Assembly (NCBI GenBank): GCA_030407085.1
Contig: JAQOWT010000010.1
Coordinates: 85,001 to 149,000, forward strand
DNA: 64,000 bases
Source: Trichopria drosophilae
Lineage: Eukaryota; Arthropoda; Insecta; Hymenoptera; Diapriidae
Reading direction: 5' to 3'
Positions 11,882 to 23,146 of this stretch are shown here, one piece after another. The position numbers were made by a program, and so were the translations under genes. The notes beneath the pieces are model-generated. The model did not search any database. It saw only the letters and a list, made by a program, of their open reading frames with translations, and had not been told where the DNA came from. Within the stretch, counting starts at the first letter, position 1; the number at the start of each line of letters is the position of its first letter.

Positions 11882-12196
11882 ATGATAAAGACCAAAGATG
11901 GAATGCAGGTTGTAATTGATGAATTAACTAAAATTTCGAGACCTAGAAACGATCATCCTCGAAGCTTATTCAAATTTTTTAATGAGAGAATATTTCTTTG
12001 TATATCCTCAACAATATTGCATCATACTGACCTTAGAAGAAACTTCAGAGGTAGCGGAAATGGATTTCCCAACTATATAATAAATACGTTCTATTTGTTA
12101 ACACAAAGTTTACATTCTCATCCATTTCAAGTGCAATCATGGGCAGATTTTAAATGTCTAGACACAGCCCATAATGTGCATATAATATATCATTAA
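11882..12196 (+). other. Unrecognised open frame of 104 codons
   Basis: ATG at 11882, directly after the inverted-repeat block, open for 104 codons and kept open in copy 2 (48774-49088) with two replacements (M to I, N to S). I recognise no domain. Conservation between such recent copies is expected even without function. It may be a remnant coding exon or chance. Confidence 0.15.
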
Positions 12197-12370
12197 CTTA
12201 TCTCTCGGGATTAAAAATCGGGTCTCAGAACTGTTCCAGACAGTATTGCCTATATTGGAAAGGGTCTAATATGTTCATGTATGAATTACTAGAGATGCCT
12301 TCTATAGATTAACACGCATTTTACTTAAGTAAGACAGTAAATTTACTTAAGATTTATTCAAATTGGTTCA

Positions 12371-14262
12371 TTAACCCTTATTGCATAATTTGTACGCAGA
12401 TTTCAGCATCGTTTTAATTATACAATAAAATTTGTTTAAAAATGGAAACATCTATATTCGAGAAGTCTTGATGTCGCTCTTTCGTTTGTCGCTACTGCAA
12501 TTTTCGAGAAATGACGTTTACCACATTTTTTTACAAAAATATTGAAAAAAACGCGATCTTTTAGGCACCTTTTTTTGTGTAAATGAATTTTTAACTACAA
12601 TACCGGTTTCAGATCTTCTTATAACTTATCAGAAACGTGTTCCCGATTGTTTTACTTCAAAATTATATATTCACGTATTTTCATTTATTTTGTTTTTCAT
12701 TTCAAAATGGCGTCTGAAGTTTGAAAATTTTTGAAATTGGTATTATTTTGAATCTGCAAGGTTTTCCTTGTAGTAAAATCGTACAAATAAGTTATTACGA
12801 GTTTTTTTATGGCCTATTTTGATTTATGGAAGCAGTAATATCCCATAGATTGTTAATTAGCAAAGTTTCACACCTATTTTGGTTGTAATAGAACTCGAAA
12901 CTAGATGCCTTCGACCCGGGGGCCTACAATTTTGGATAAATTCGTATTGCAGTTCCCTGACGAAAGGCTGATGCTTCCGGGAATATTCCCTTTTTAACAC
13001 TGCCAGGAAAGAAGGCGGCAGAGGGTAGTTCTAGCATCGTTAGGTTCGAGTAGTTTCTATACATATATTGTAACAATATCTTGTTCCTTAAATAGGGCCA
13101 ATGAATGGACGGTTAAGCATTTTTCACACTTTGTTCGGTTGTAACTTTTGAATTCTTTTATGAAAATTTAATTATGATACCACCATTAGAATCGTTAGAC
13201 TCTGCTCTTCATGACCGTGTAGTTCAACCTTCGATTTTATTTAATTATTAACCTCCTCTTCATACGTTTTTAAAAAAATCCGATAAACCCCAATGAATAG
13301 ACGGGTTAAATCAAATGGAACGTTTTCAGTACCAGTTTTGGATGGCTTTAAAACTTTGCTTTGATTTTACAAAATAATAAACACTGGAAGATCAATAGTA
13401 CTGTAAATATTGTTTTGAATGTTCAAAGAACATAAAAATATGTATTTAGTTGCATGTTGTGCATCATACATTCATAAGAAATAGAAAAATGTAGAAAATC
13501 GTCCATTCATTGGTAGCCGTCCATTCATTGGCATATTCACCCTATATTAAAATTGAATTACTTCGGTTTCCATTTTGTCGCGAGATATCGCGTATACAAC
13601 ATTTTGCCCACGCACGGACGGACGGACGGACGTACAACCTAACGGACACCAATTTTTTTATTGTTGCTTTGGGTTCCTTAGGGCCTGAAACATCGACATT
13701 TGATGAAAAACTATAGGGTAATTTTTTGGCGGGAACTGACCAAATTCAATACTTCGCCAGACCTATTGTCTGGGTCGAAGTAATACACATATTTCTAATG
13801 GACACATACCATTCACTATCTTGAAATTTGATTTTATGGGATATAACTGCTACCGTAAATCAAAATAAATAATGCAAAACTCGTAACAACTTATTTATAC
13901 GATTTTACTACAAAGAAATGTTTATGCCATTTTGAAATGAAAAACGAAATAAATAATAATATGTTCATGTAAAATTTTGAAGTAAAACAATCGGGAACAC
14001 GTTTGTGATAGATTAGAAGGTGATCTGAAATCGGTATCAAAGTTAAAAATGTGATTGAAAAATCGCGTTTGTTTTTAAAAAATTTTTGTAAAAAAATGTG
14101 GTCAACGTCATTTCTTGAAAGTTTCAGTAGCGCCAATCGAAAAAGCGATCTGTAAACTAGTCGGATATGGATGTTTCCATTTTTGAAAAATGTTTGTCGT
14201 ATTAATAAAATGATGCTGAAATCCGTGTGCAAATTTTACACATTTGGAACTTAAAAGGTTAA
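12371..14262. mobile_element. Foldback element with arms of roughly 500 bp, TTAACC termini
   Basis: The left arm (about 12371-12840) and right arm (about 13820-14262) are reverse complements at roughly three-quarters identity by eye, with shared tracts such as CACAAACGTGTTCCCGATTG-like and TTTACTTCAAAATT. Termini read TTAACCC and GGTTAA. The 1-kb loop has the word AATGAATGGACGG and variants twice direct (about 13098, 13291) and twice inverted (about 13500-13532), and a short (GACG)n run at about 13615. No ORF resembling a transposase is present, so it would be non-autonomous. Confidence 0.7.
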
Positions 14263-15846
14263 TTATTTATTCGTAAATCCGACATATAGCAGTATTCGCT
14301 ATGTCTATTTAAAAAAGTCTTCTACCAATCATCAAACCTAATAAAGCTTCGATGACTTTTTCTATATTTCAACATCGAAAGCAATTCATGTAAGAGTAAT
14401 TTCACAGATTTGTTTACTTTTAAACTCGGTAAAAGTTGAAAAAAATTGATGGCACACCTACGGTATGACATTTATCTCAAAGTAGGATGTATATACGAAC
14501 CCTTAAAATCGTGACGTGCATAATTTTTCAGCAGACTTATCGAAGGAAATCAAACTTTTTACTTTTTATTTCAACTGCTTAGGAAAATAACATACAAATA
14601 TAATATAAATTATTTCTTAAATGAGTAAATGTACTTAATAACAAAAATATAATAATATATAAAGTATTAGGCATAACTTGGCCGATAAACGTTTATTTTT
14701 GGTTTTAACAATTTAATAGAAATATACATCTGTTTTCGTTTCGAAAAGATTAGGAAAATGGATTTATTTAATATTTCGGGAATTTTTGCCCAACATCATA
14801 ATTTTTTAAAGATAATAAATATTTTACAATACTGTAATTCATTGTATATCATAGAAAACGATCTTATTAAAGTTTTTACAAAAACATTCGTTTGCGTGTT
14901 TCATTTTACTTAATATTCCTCGATTACGCCCAGTTTGCGTTATTTTATTAAAACATCAATTACCTATTGCGACCACAATCAATGTACCTGGTTAAAAGAA
15001 ATTGATAAAATATTTGTTTTGACATTTTTTTTCGCGAATAAACAAAAATACTGAAATAGCAATGTGATTTTCAGTTAAAAAAAACTCGAAATTTTTCTAT
15101 GACTTTGCATACTTTTTCAAAATTTTGCAATGTTGAAAATGAAGAAAAGTGTTTTAAAAATTCTGAACAAATTTGAGCGTATTCTTTGATCAATTCTAAG
15201 GTCTTCTTGTTCAACGACAATTTCGAAAGCCTATAATTTTCGAATAAAAAATGCAGGAACTTTTCGCAGTTCTTTTCGTATTTGAGCCGCCATTTTGTCA
15301 GTTTTCTACTTTATTTTCAAAATGCTATCATGCACATTTTATAGCTAAAGGACTAAGGACACGATATTTTCACCGATCAGTGATCTCCCTAACCGTTTCC
15401 AATGAGAAAAGGCCGAATAAAAAATATTTGTCAGTGAAAAAACTTTTTTGGAATGGGCTCGATTGATTTTTTAACAGCAGATTCGGATAGATCGATCAAT
15501 TTTACGTCGAAAATGTTTCGTCTGCAATTTTTTGAATTGGTTTTTAATGTCAAGAAATATTCCGAAAATCTTGGTGAACTTTGTTTCCTCTTGGGCGTTA
15601 ATGGGTTAAGAAAGATAGAAACAGTCTTAATTTTTTTATAGCACTAAGATGTAAAGATTTCTATATACGAGTAGCCCTTAATTATAGTTAAATTTTGTCA
15701 CATTATGCTTAAAGAGTGATTGTTTATAACTAGCAACCCAGTAATCAATAATGAATGCATACGTATTCAACATTGCGGATTCAAAACTATCTAAGCGTAT
15801 TCATTTCAATGAGAAAAGTTTTCTTTCAAAAAATAAACTTTGAATA
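14263..15846. other. Intergenic AT-rich DNA with a half foldback element
   Basis: No gene is supported. From about 15100 to 15609 the sequence resembles the right arm of the foldback element at 23147-24556: it shares a GATCAATTCTAAGG tract, a GAGCCGCCATTTTG tract, and the end TTAATGGGTTAA at 15598-15609. It therefore looks like a solo arm of that family. Small open frames here fall inside the repeat. Confidence 0.5.
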
Positions 15847-15954
15847 CCCTGGTAGAAATCTGTCCAGTTTTTTGTTACATTGCCCAGTTTCCCTATACCT
15901 TTAACACGGGCAATACAGAAACTGGCCAAAAACTGGACTCATTTTCTACCAGGG
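15847..15954. mobile_element. 108-bp MITE, CCCTGGTAGAAA termini, TA target duplication
   Basis: A near-perfect palindrome: CCCTGGTAGAAATCTGTCCA at the left against TGGACTCATTTTCTACCAGGG at the right, flanked on both sides by TA. TA duplications are typical of Tc1/mariner-type insertion. It sits about 370 bp upstream of the symplekin promoter. Confidence 0.85.
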
Positions 15955-16319
15955 TATATCTGTTTTTATTTGTATTCTTATACTGCTTCCGATTGTATTC
16001 GTAATTGTGTTCGTAAAATTGAATACAGATGGATTTCTTTCTTCGGAATTCAATCCATTTGAATACATATTTACGTAGTCAAAGTATGAATTCAAAATGA
16101 ACTGAAATTCTCAATCCAATCCTATCCAATCTCGATTGCTGGGAATATATAGAAAATTATGAAATTTTACATCTAACTGTATTTTGTCCAAAACTCTTCA
16201 TGAATTAATACTCGAAAGGGTGAGGATAAGTCGTTTTAAAACGGCGTTTTGCAAAGTTATTTCAAAAATAAGCTGTTGCCCCATAAATTTTTATGATTTT
16301 ATCACCTTTTTGAAGTCCC

Positions 16320-16563
16320 TCTTACGCCCACAGATGGCTCGGAATCGGCAACCGACCAATCAGCGCCGTGTGCCTACTGCGCATGCTCCTTTCACTATGA
16401 CCACTTACATCAAAATTTGTTAAAACTAAGTGGGTTCGGAAAATTTGGTCAGTTTGGTGACGAGCGTTCCGGCAGGCAGAACAGAAGAAATTGGAGAGGA
16501 CGCCACGATCGATTTTGACCTCCAAGCATTTGCGAGCCTCCTTTGCTGACAATCAGGGACGAA
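16320..16563 (+). promoter_or_regulatory. Symplekin promoter and 5' UTR, copy 1
   Basis: Locally GC-richer than the surroundings. It contains a CCAAT box (16356-16360, in ACCAATCAG) and the NRF1/Ewg-type palindrome TGCGCATGC at 16378-16386, both common in TATA-less housekeeping promoters. The transcription start is unknown but should fall between about 16390 and the ATG at 16564. Copy 2 keeps both sites (53377-53381, 53398-53406) and lacks one base between them. Confidence 0.5.
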
Positions 16564-17730
16564 ATGGATCCTCGAATACAAAAACTTGCCGAGCCCGAAA
16601 AAATTAGCGCCGATTTGGTAAGTACCACATAACCTCAAATTTTAACGAATTTGCATATTTTTATAAAGCAGATGCATTTCTTGCTTTATGCAATTTATCT
16701 TTACAAGAAAAATTACAATTGTTATTGAATAAATATTAGCAAATTTATTAAAAATAAAGAACCCACTTACAAATCCTAATTGACAGTAGAAAATATGGTG
16801 TCGGCTGTTCCGACAATTGTTGTCAACATACGTATTGAGTGATAAACAATCGAAGATTTTATTTATTTAATCTAATGCTGGGTTTGTTAAAACCAGCTTG
16901 TGAATAAACAAATGGATCAAGTTAATAATAATGTGATTTTTAATAACTGGTAGTAATGTACATTTATTAACAAACTTTTTTAAATTTCAGATTGTAGAGT
17001 GGTTAAATGAGGCCCAGATTAATAGTAATGATGCTATTAAAGTCCAAAATTTGTGCAAAGCACAAGAAATAGTGGTGAATAAAGAGCCACATCTCTTAAA
17101 TGCCTATTTGGATGAAATTTTACAATTCGCGGTTGACAGAAGTTCAGAAGTTCGAAAGACTATCGCTGCTTTCATCGAAGATGCTGGGTAAGTCTATTTT
17201 ATTGGTTACTTTTTAAACATTCATTTTGTACTTGATTTAAAATGTTAAAATATAATTGTTTACATTTTCTTCTAGGAAAAAGTATCCTGCAGTTATTCCT
17301 CGGGTAACGTCAATTCTTTTAAGACTGATTGCGGATAAGTTACCAGTTGTATCAAAACGGGCTGTACGAACTAGTGGACGAATCCTTAGAACTGCATTAA
17401 AATGGGCTGCAAGCGCGCCAGTTGTAACTCCAGAAATGGAAATCGCATGGACCCAAATCAATACTATCAAAATTCAAATTATGAACATGATAGATAGCGA
17501 CAATGATGGGTAAGTAATATGCTCAATTTTGTTTTCACCAATCTTAATATCTTTATAATTTCACTATATTTACAATTATCTTTTTGCCGTCACTCGGAAG
17601 AAAATTCATATCTCCGTTTTATTTAAAATTGAGATAAAAATATGTTTGTAATTAGCAGAATGAAATACATCATATTGTGAACATAAATATTATGATTATT
17701 TATTATAAATAATTTAAAAAAAATTATTTT

Positions 17731-17829
17731 GTAGGTCAGACGGCAAAGCAGCTTGCGCGGTGGCTCGCCTTTTATATATTTCATGTGAAATAAAGACAAT
17801 ATTATTATTATTATTATGATTATTATTTG
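17731..17829 (+). mobile_element. 5'-truncated non-LTR or SINE tail ending in (ATT)n
   Basis: About 98 bp interrupting the left arm of the surrounding element. It ends TGTGAAATAAAGACAAT followed by an ATT repeat, with the AATAAA signal inside, which is typical of the 3' end of insect LINEs or SINEs that depend on them. The right arm of the host element lacks it, giving a clean empty site. ATTATTTTG and ATTATTTG on the two sides look like a short target duplication. Copy 2 has it too (ATT run slightly different). Confidence 0.6.
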
Positions 17830-19394
17830 TTTTTTACAAAAGTTAATTTTAGGTAGGTATACTTTTATAAAAAAGCCTTAACCGACACACATGGGAGTTG
17901 CTATTGTAGCATCCCGATTATTGTATAAACGCAATTTCATTCAACAAAATTCAAAAAAATATGTTTTATTACTAAATAATTTTAAACAATGTGTTTTTTC
18001 AAAGGAAGAGGGGAATAAGTGCTCACACTATAATAAACTATTAATTTTACGTATATTAAATTAAAAATATCATTACGAAATTAGTACCATTGATGCCAAG
18101 TAGTCGACAAGAATTTTGATAAAACTTACCTAAATGCGACATTAAAGATTTGTGTCAGGAAGATGACTGTTGATTACATTTCGTGATTGTTGAATTAGCA
18201 CTTTTTTAAAATAACATGTAAAAATTATCAATAAAAAATAAAATAAACCCTAATTATTATTTAATGTTGAAATGTGCATCTGAAATATTTTAATTTAGCG
18301 TAAAGTCCAATAATTTGAGTAACATTTTTGTCGGAGCTTCACCTTTATTTCTCAACCGTTTCAGGTTTATTTTTATGTTAAATAAGTAATATAGCTTATA
18401 GTTTTAAAAAGTATTTGGATATTTATAGATTTGGATTAACAGTACGACTTTAATGTTTCATTGAATGTGTTGTTGCTGCATTCGCCTTCTGCTCCTTTTA
18501 AGGAAAATATACATTAAACTCCTTAAAATAGGTTAACTTAATGTGAATTATAGAAAATATATTATAAAAATTGTATATTTACTTCTTTGAAAACTTTAAA
18601 TTAAACAGGAAGAAAAAATAATCTCACGATAATATTAAATTCGGATTGTTACAAAGTTATAACGTCTAGAAATATCTAGTTTTGTTAGTCGTAGAAATGT
18701 GGAATTGGCTTAAGTCCACATACCTCTGGTGGTTCCAGAAAATATTGCGAAATAAAATAGGTGCCCTGAATTAATTGTACGAAAAATGTTAATCTAATAT
18801 TATAGTAAAAACTGCTATTTTATTTTATTCAAACACTCCTCAAAATATAATTAGAATATGATGGTTCACTTTACGCATAGCTATATGAATCAAAGAAATT
18901 GGTACACGAAACTCACATTTTTAACAAACTATATATATTTAACTAAAAGGATATTTAAGATACTAAAAGGATATAAACTATTATCATTGCTATTGTGGAA
19001 AATATAAACTAAATTTATAATTTTATATAACGTGTCATTACTTTTATACCTTTTCTTGTTACATTATATACAAAATTGAATTATGTTACCAAAAAGATGA
19101 CAAAAATGACTATGAATACAAAGCATTTAAATAATAAAAAATGTAACATACAACTTTTTTGGTTGGTATCTATACATTTAACAAAGATGCAGAGTTCCGT
19201 AAAGTCATTAATTCGGTGGAAAAAGGTCGTATGTCCATAAATTGGGAGTTACCACTTTTTTCCACAGTATCATTGCTGTCTGATTAGTCGGTATATCCAT
19301 TTTCAACTATTGTTTATTGACTAATTTCCAACAAATTTATACGTGATTTATTAAGTTATGAATTAAAATATCCGTGTTAAATTTATTAAAAATC

Positions 19395-19753
19395 TCCATT
19401 TTTTTTATTAGTTAACGGGCGGAATTGCCATTTTTACTGAATTTTTGACATATTTTTATTATATCGTGAAATTTTGCGAGAGCTGCAGATCGACTTACGA
19501 AGATGGCGCCATACTTCACATTTGTGTATGAAATGTAGGACTGCAGAAACCTACACCAAGTACAGCAGCGGTCATGAGTCGATTTCCGCCAGATAAACAA
19601 TATTTTCGAAACGTAAACAAACAACGTGGCTCGTCTTACCAACAGCGAGCTGCTGCTTGAAAACGAAATCGAAAAATTGTTCACCGGACGGGGATCGAAC
19701 TCACGACCTACGACTCCGTAGTCCAGTGCGTTAACCGCCTGAGCTACGAAGCC
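19395..19753 (-). mobile_element. tRNA-derived SINE, copy 1
   Basis: The minus-strand head 19681-19753 carries a tRNA-like A box (TAGCTCAGGCGG) and B box (GAGTTCGATCC), the internal RNA polymerase III promoter. The first seven bases GGCTTCG cannot pair with the 3' end of the tRNA-like part, and the anticodon arm folds irregularly, so it is not a working tRNA. A unique body follows to an A-rich end near 19400. It is unchanged in copy 2. Confidence 0.6.
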
Positions 19754-20680
19754 GATATCCGTTATGGCTATTTTAAAAAGTATGCCTACCTAAAATTAAC
19801 TTTTGTAAGAAACAAGTTATTTTTTAAAAATTATTTATAGTAAATAATCATAATATTCATGTTCAGAATATGATGCATTTCATTTTGTTGATTACAAACA
19901 TTTTTATCTCAATTTTGACAAAAAATGAAGATACGACTTTTCTTCTGAGGTACGGCAGTAATGATATACATCATAAGAATTATATCAAGAAAAGGTTCCA
20001 ATTTATACCGCAACCTTAAATAAAATTTAGATAATAATATGTATTTTATTTACAGAATCCGAACGCAAGCTGTCAAGTTCTTGGAAGGGGTGGTCTTAAT
20101 TCAGACTTATCCGGATCCAGACACGCCTCAGAAGCCTGATGACTTTTCATTGGAAGATGTACCATTGACATTGAAAATGGCAAGAAGGCGAAAGTTAAAA
20201 GAAGAGGCTAACCATGTAATGGATCTTTTGATAAAATTCTTTGGTTCGCCATACGTAAGCAGCGTGAATTTGATGACTTGCATGGGATCTCTGTCACTGA
20301 TAGCAAAAAGTCGACCTCAGTTCATGCCTGGAGTCATTCAAGCTATGCATAAACTCCAAAATGATTTGCCTCCTACTCTCTCTGTTTCGCAAATAACTAG
20401 TGTGGAAAAACAATTGAAGAGGACCTTACTTGGACTTATGAAACATCCAGCTAGTATTGAATACGCTACCATGCTTGCTCGACAACTGAATCAACTGGGG
20501 GTTAAAGAACAGGAAATTTTAAAAGTATATGCAAAACCGGAAAATATACGAAGAGCGAAGAAAAGGCAGCAGGAGACCGCATCAGCGATTGCTGCTAAAA
20601 GGGCAAAGGTTGAACCTATCGAGGCTGCCAGAGGTAGTACCTCTTCCTGTACCCCCTCCAAAATTACCGGAAGTTGTTGA

Positions 20681-22455
20681 ACTGTCGGACAGTTACATTG
20701 CTATTACATTGCAATGTACATGATTACTTCGCAATCGTGATGAGTGATATCGTGAGTTTCGTGAAAAGATTATATTTATAATCAATGGATCGAAATATTT
20801 TGATATATTTCAAGTGTATGTATATTTTGTACGATAAGAGATAAGAAGTTTATTCATTCGTATAACTTCGGATAGTCAAGGAAACTAAATGAGATTCACT
20901 ATTCGGTAAATAGATATAAATACATTTATATAACTCATACATGCGCATCAAAAGTTTTGCTAAGTTTACGGGTTTGCATTTTGTGTAACTTGTGTACATT
21001 GTCAAGCCTGTTCCAGACCAAGGAAATAAATGTTTACTTATGAAAGTATACAATATTGTAAAAAATGTTTTTTTCTAAATTCCCCTCTAATAACCTATAA
21101 ATTTCTATAAATGTAATATTTTAAAAACATAGTAGGTTCAACGATTGTTCCAGGCAACAAACAGGTAATGTTTCTTAATGTCTTGTCGTAATAAAGTTTA
21201 CAATTGTCGATTTAATGAAGTTTACTGAACATTTATCAGCGAATTTTTACATGATTCATTCGTAAGATTTTTGCATTCATATAAATTATTCATCTTCATA
21301 TCACTACAATAACAATTGTCAAAACTTGTTAAATTAAATTTAAGTTTGCAGGATATTTCCTAAGGGGTTCAATTTATATAAATGTAACGATTTTTGAGGG
21401 CTTTAAATAACTCGGAGAAATGTTATCTTCATAAAATACACATCCTTACCAGACCTTACATCCATTTATAAAAATAAAAAATGTGGTTTGTTTTGATACA
21501 TCCGGAATTAATTCATTTTATGCCGATTATGTTAAGTTACAACGTAGTATATTTTAGTACGATTGATGACATCTCCATATCATTCTCAACGATTTTATGA
21601 AGCTTCATTCGGAATCCCATAATTAAAATATTATTATCATTCAAATATCACATTTAGACGTTTTCAGGGTCGCTCTTTTTGATTTTCAATTTTAGAAAGT
21701 TTAAAAGTAAATCTTCACTACATTTTTAATATTATTTTGTAAAAACATCGTGGTTTTACATTTTTTCTTAAAGAATCAAAATTTTGATAACATTTTGCGT
21801 TTCCACCGACTTCTAATCCACGTTATAGGTGGACCAGTTGTACTAATGACTTGTGAAGGAGAAACATTTTTGTACAACATGGCGGATGTAAAATGGCAGC
21901 CGCAATGACAATTTTTTTGTTAAATTAACAAATTTTTGTCTTGAAAGCAATAGGCTTTACAAAAAATTTCCTTGAAATAAAAATAGCTTAGAATTTACTA
22001 AAGAACGTCTTCAAATATTCTGGGAATCTTTTGATGCAATTTGTGGTTTTTCAAAAATTCCAAACATGGTAATTTTGAAAAAATCATTTTTATGTTTCAG
22101 AGAATTCTTTAACCAATTCTAAGGCAATTTACGAAATCTTTCTCTAAACTCTGTATGTAGTTTTAAAGGAAAACCATTATCAGATCTTGAAATCTAAAAA
22201 AAGTTGAATAATTATTGTTTTCCTTAAAAACTATAAACTTTAGAGAAAATTTTCTTAAAATTATACTTATAGTAGAATGTATATACTCTTATACGCATAG
22301 AATTCTGTCAAATTTTTTAACGACTTTTTTCAAATTTTCGATTTTTCGATTTTTCGAATTTTTGAAAAACTAAAAATTGCATCAAAACATTCTAACAAAA
22401 AAATTTGAAGGTATTCTTGAGCCAATTCTAAGACAGTTTTTTTAGTTTTTGTTCT
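20681..22455. other. AT-rich DNA after symplekin exon 4, no gene
   Basis: No exon is supported. AATAAA at about 21023 could serve as a polyadenylation signal for a truncated symplekin transcript. From about 21660 onward the sequence consists of diverged AT-rich repeats, with words like CCAATTCTAAG recurring at about 22115 and 22420, related to those in the foldback element to the right. A 20-bp GTTTTCAGGGTCGCTCTTT-like sequence at 21661 has an inverted relative at about 27913. Confidence 0.45.
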
Positions 22456-22862
22456 AAAAAAAATGGTCTGGAGAGACTATGGGATGTGAATCTGGGAGAG
22501 TGTGTAGTAATGGTATGGGAGAGACAATTTCATTAGTCTCCCTAGAGGTCATTCATACTATGGTGAAACTACGTCACGAGGTATGGGAGCATATCTGCCC
22601 AATAGTGTTTTTTAGAGTCTGGGAGAGATTGTGCTATAGCCTGTCATGAAATTTACAGGAGATACAGCATGCGAGAAAAATTTTAACGAGTTTTGAATGC
22701 CACCATTTATGCTGTACTACCCAACAGTATGGGAAATACTGTATTAGAATTTTCAATATTCCAGAGTATGGGAGAGATTCGTCTTTCCAGTAGTACAGGA
22801 AATGATCGATTTGTAGGGATATGGGATAGATTATTCGGTAGAGTTTTTTAAGAATCTACAAG
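22456..22862. repeat. Inverted-repeat block L (reverse complement of the 11310-11874 block)
   Basis: Begins A8 TGGTCTGGAGAGAC, with GTATGGGAG-type words recurring, and runs to about TTCGGTAGAGTTTTT. It matches 11310-11874 in reverse complement, missing about 130 bp that includes one degenerate module. The two blocks face each other across the symplekin segment with their A8/T8 ends pointing inward. Each could therefore be the outer end of a different transposon copy with symplekin DNA between them. Confidence 0.8.
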
Positions 22863-23146
22863 GGATTGTACAATCTAATTTCATACCTAAGTAACATTTT
22901 ATAGCTTCAAATACGAGAGTATATATCGAGTAAGAGTCTCATAAACCGGACACTAAAAATATTGATTGAAGTATTTTTTTTTTAATGGAATTTGAATAAT
23001 AATCATCCAAAGGAATTTGCAAAAGAAAGTGGCATATTGTTTACATTATTACCTGATCTTTTTAACATTTTGTCTAGAAAGTTAATTTATCGGAAACTTC
23101 TAGATTAATTTTCAACACAATAAAGTGCAATCAGTTTGTTATATAT

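Larger units (their letters stand above)
17585..19957. mobile_element. 2.4-kb non-autonomous element with long terminal inverted repeats in symplekin intron 3
   Basis: The left arm (17585-17880, starting TGCCGTCACTCGGAAG) and right arm (19763-19957, ending CTGAGGTACGGCA) are reverse complements, sharing ATTATGATTATTTA and AAAAGTTAATTTTAGGTAGG among others. The left arm is split by a short non-LTR tail (17731-17829), and a tRNA-derived SINE lies just inside the right arm. The 1.5-kb core shows no coding sequence. The whole lies between exons 3 and 4 and would be spliced out. Confidence 0.75.
16564..20680 (+). pseudogene. SYMPK: Symplekin, 5' portion only (exons 1-4), copy 1
   Basis: Exons 16564-16617 (MDPRIQKLAEPEKISADL), 16991-17187, 17276-17509 and 20056-20680 join in phase to 369 codons. 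The product matches the N-terminal HEAT-repeat region of symplekin, the scaffold of the nuclear mRNA 3'-end processing machinery: MIDSDNDG then IRTQAVKFLEGV at the exon 3/4 join, SRPQFMPGVIQAMHKLQ, LPPTLSVSQI, LLGLMKHPASIEY. Full-length symplekin exceeds 1000 residues, so roughly two thirds is missing. After EPIEAAR the frame ends in TGA at 20678. The +1 frame instead reads LPEVVPLPVPPPKLPEVVEL, which looks like genuine continuation, so a one-base frame loss is likely; a donor at AGAG|GTAGTA is the alternative. No later exons are visible before 64000. Confidence 0.75.

Noticed and set aside
13608..13632. CRISPR-like or satellite array at the GACG repeats
   Set aside because: Only about six tetranucleotide units, a minor microsatellite.
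16322..16638. Minus-strand open frames over the symplekin start
   Set aside because: Antisense of promoter and exon 1; no splice or homology support.
17256..17513. Independent 85-codon gene
   Set aside because: It is symplekin exon 3 plus a few intron bases.
19681..19753. Functional tRNA gene
   Set aside because: The A and B boxes are present, but the acceptor ends cannot pair and the anticodon arm is irregular; a SINE head fits better.
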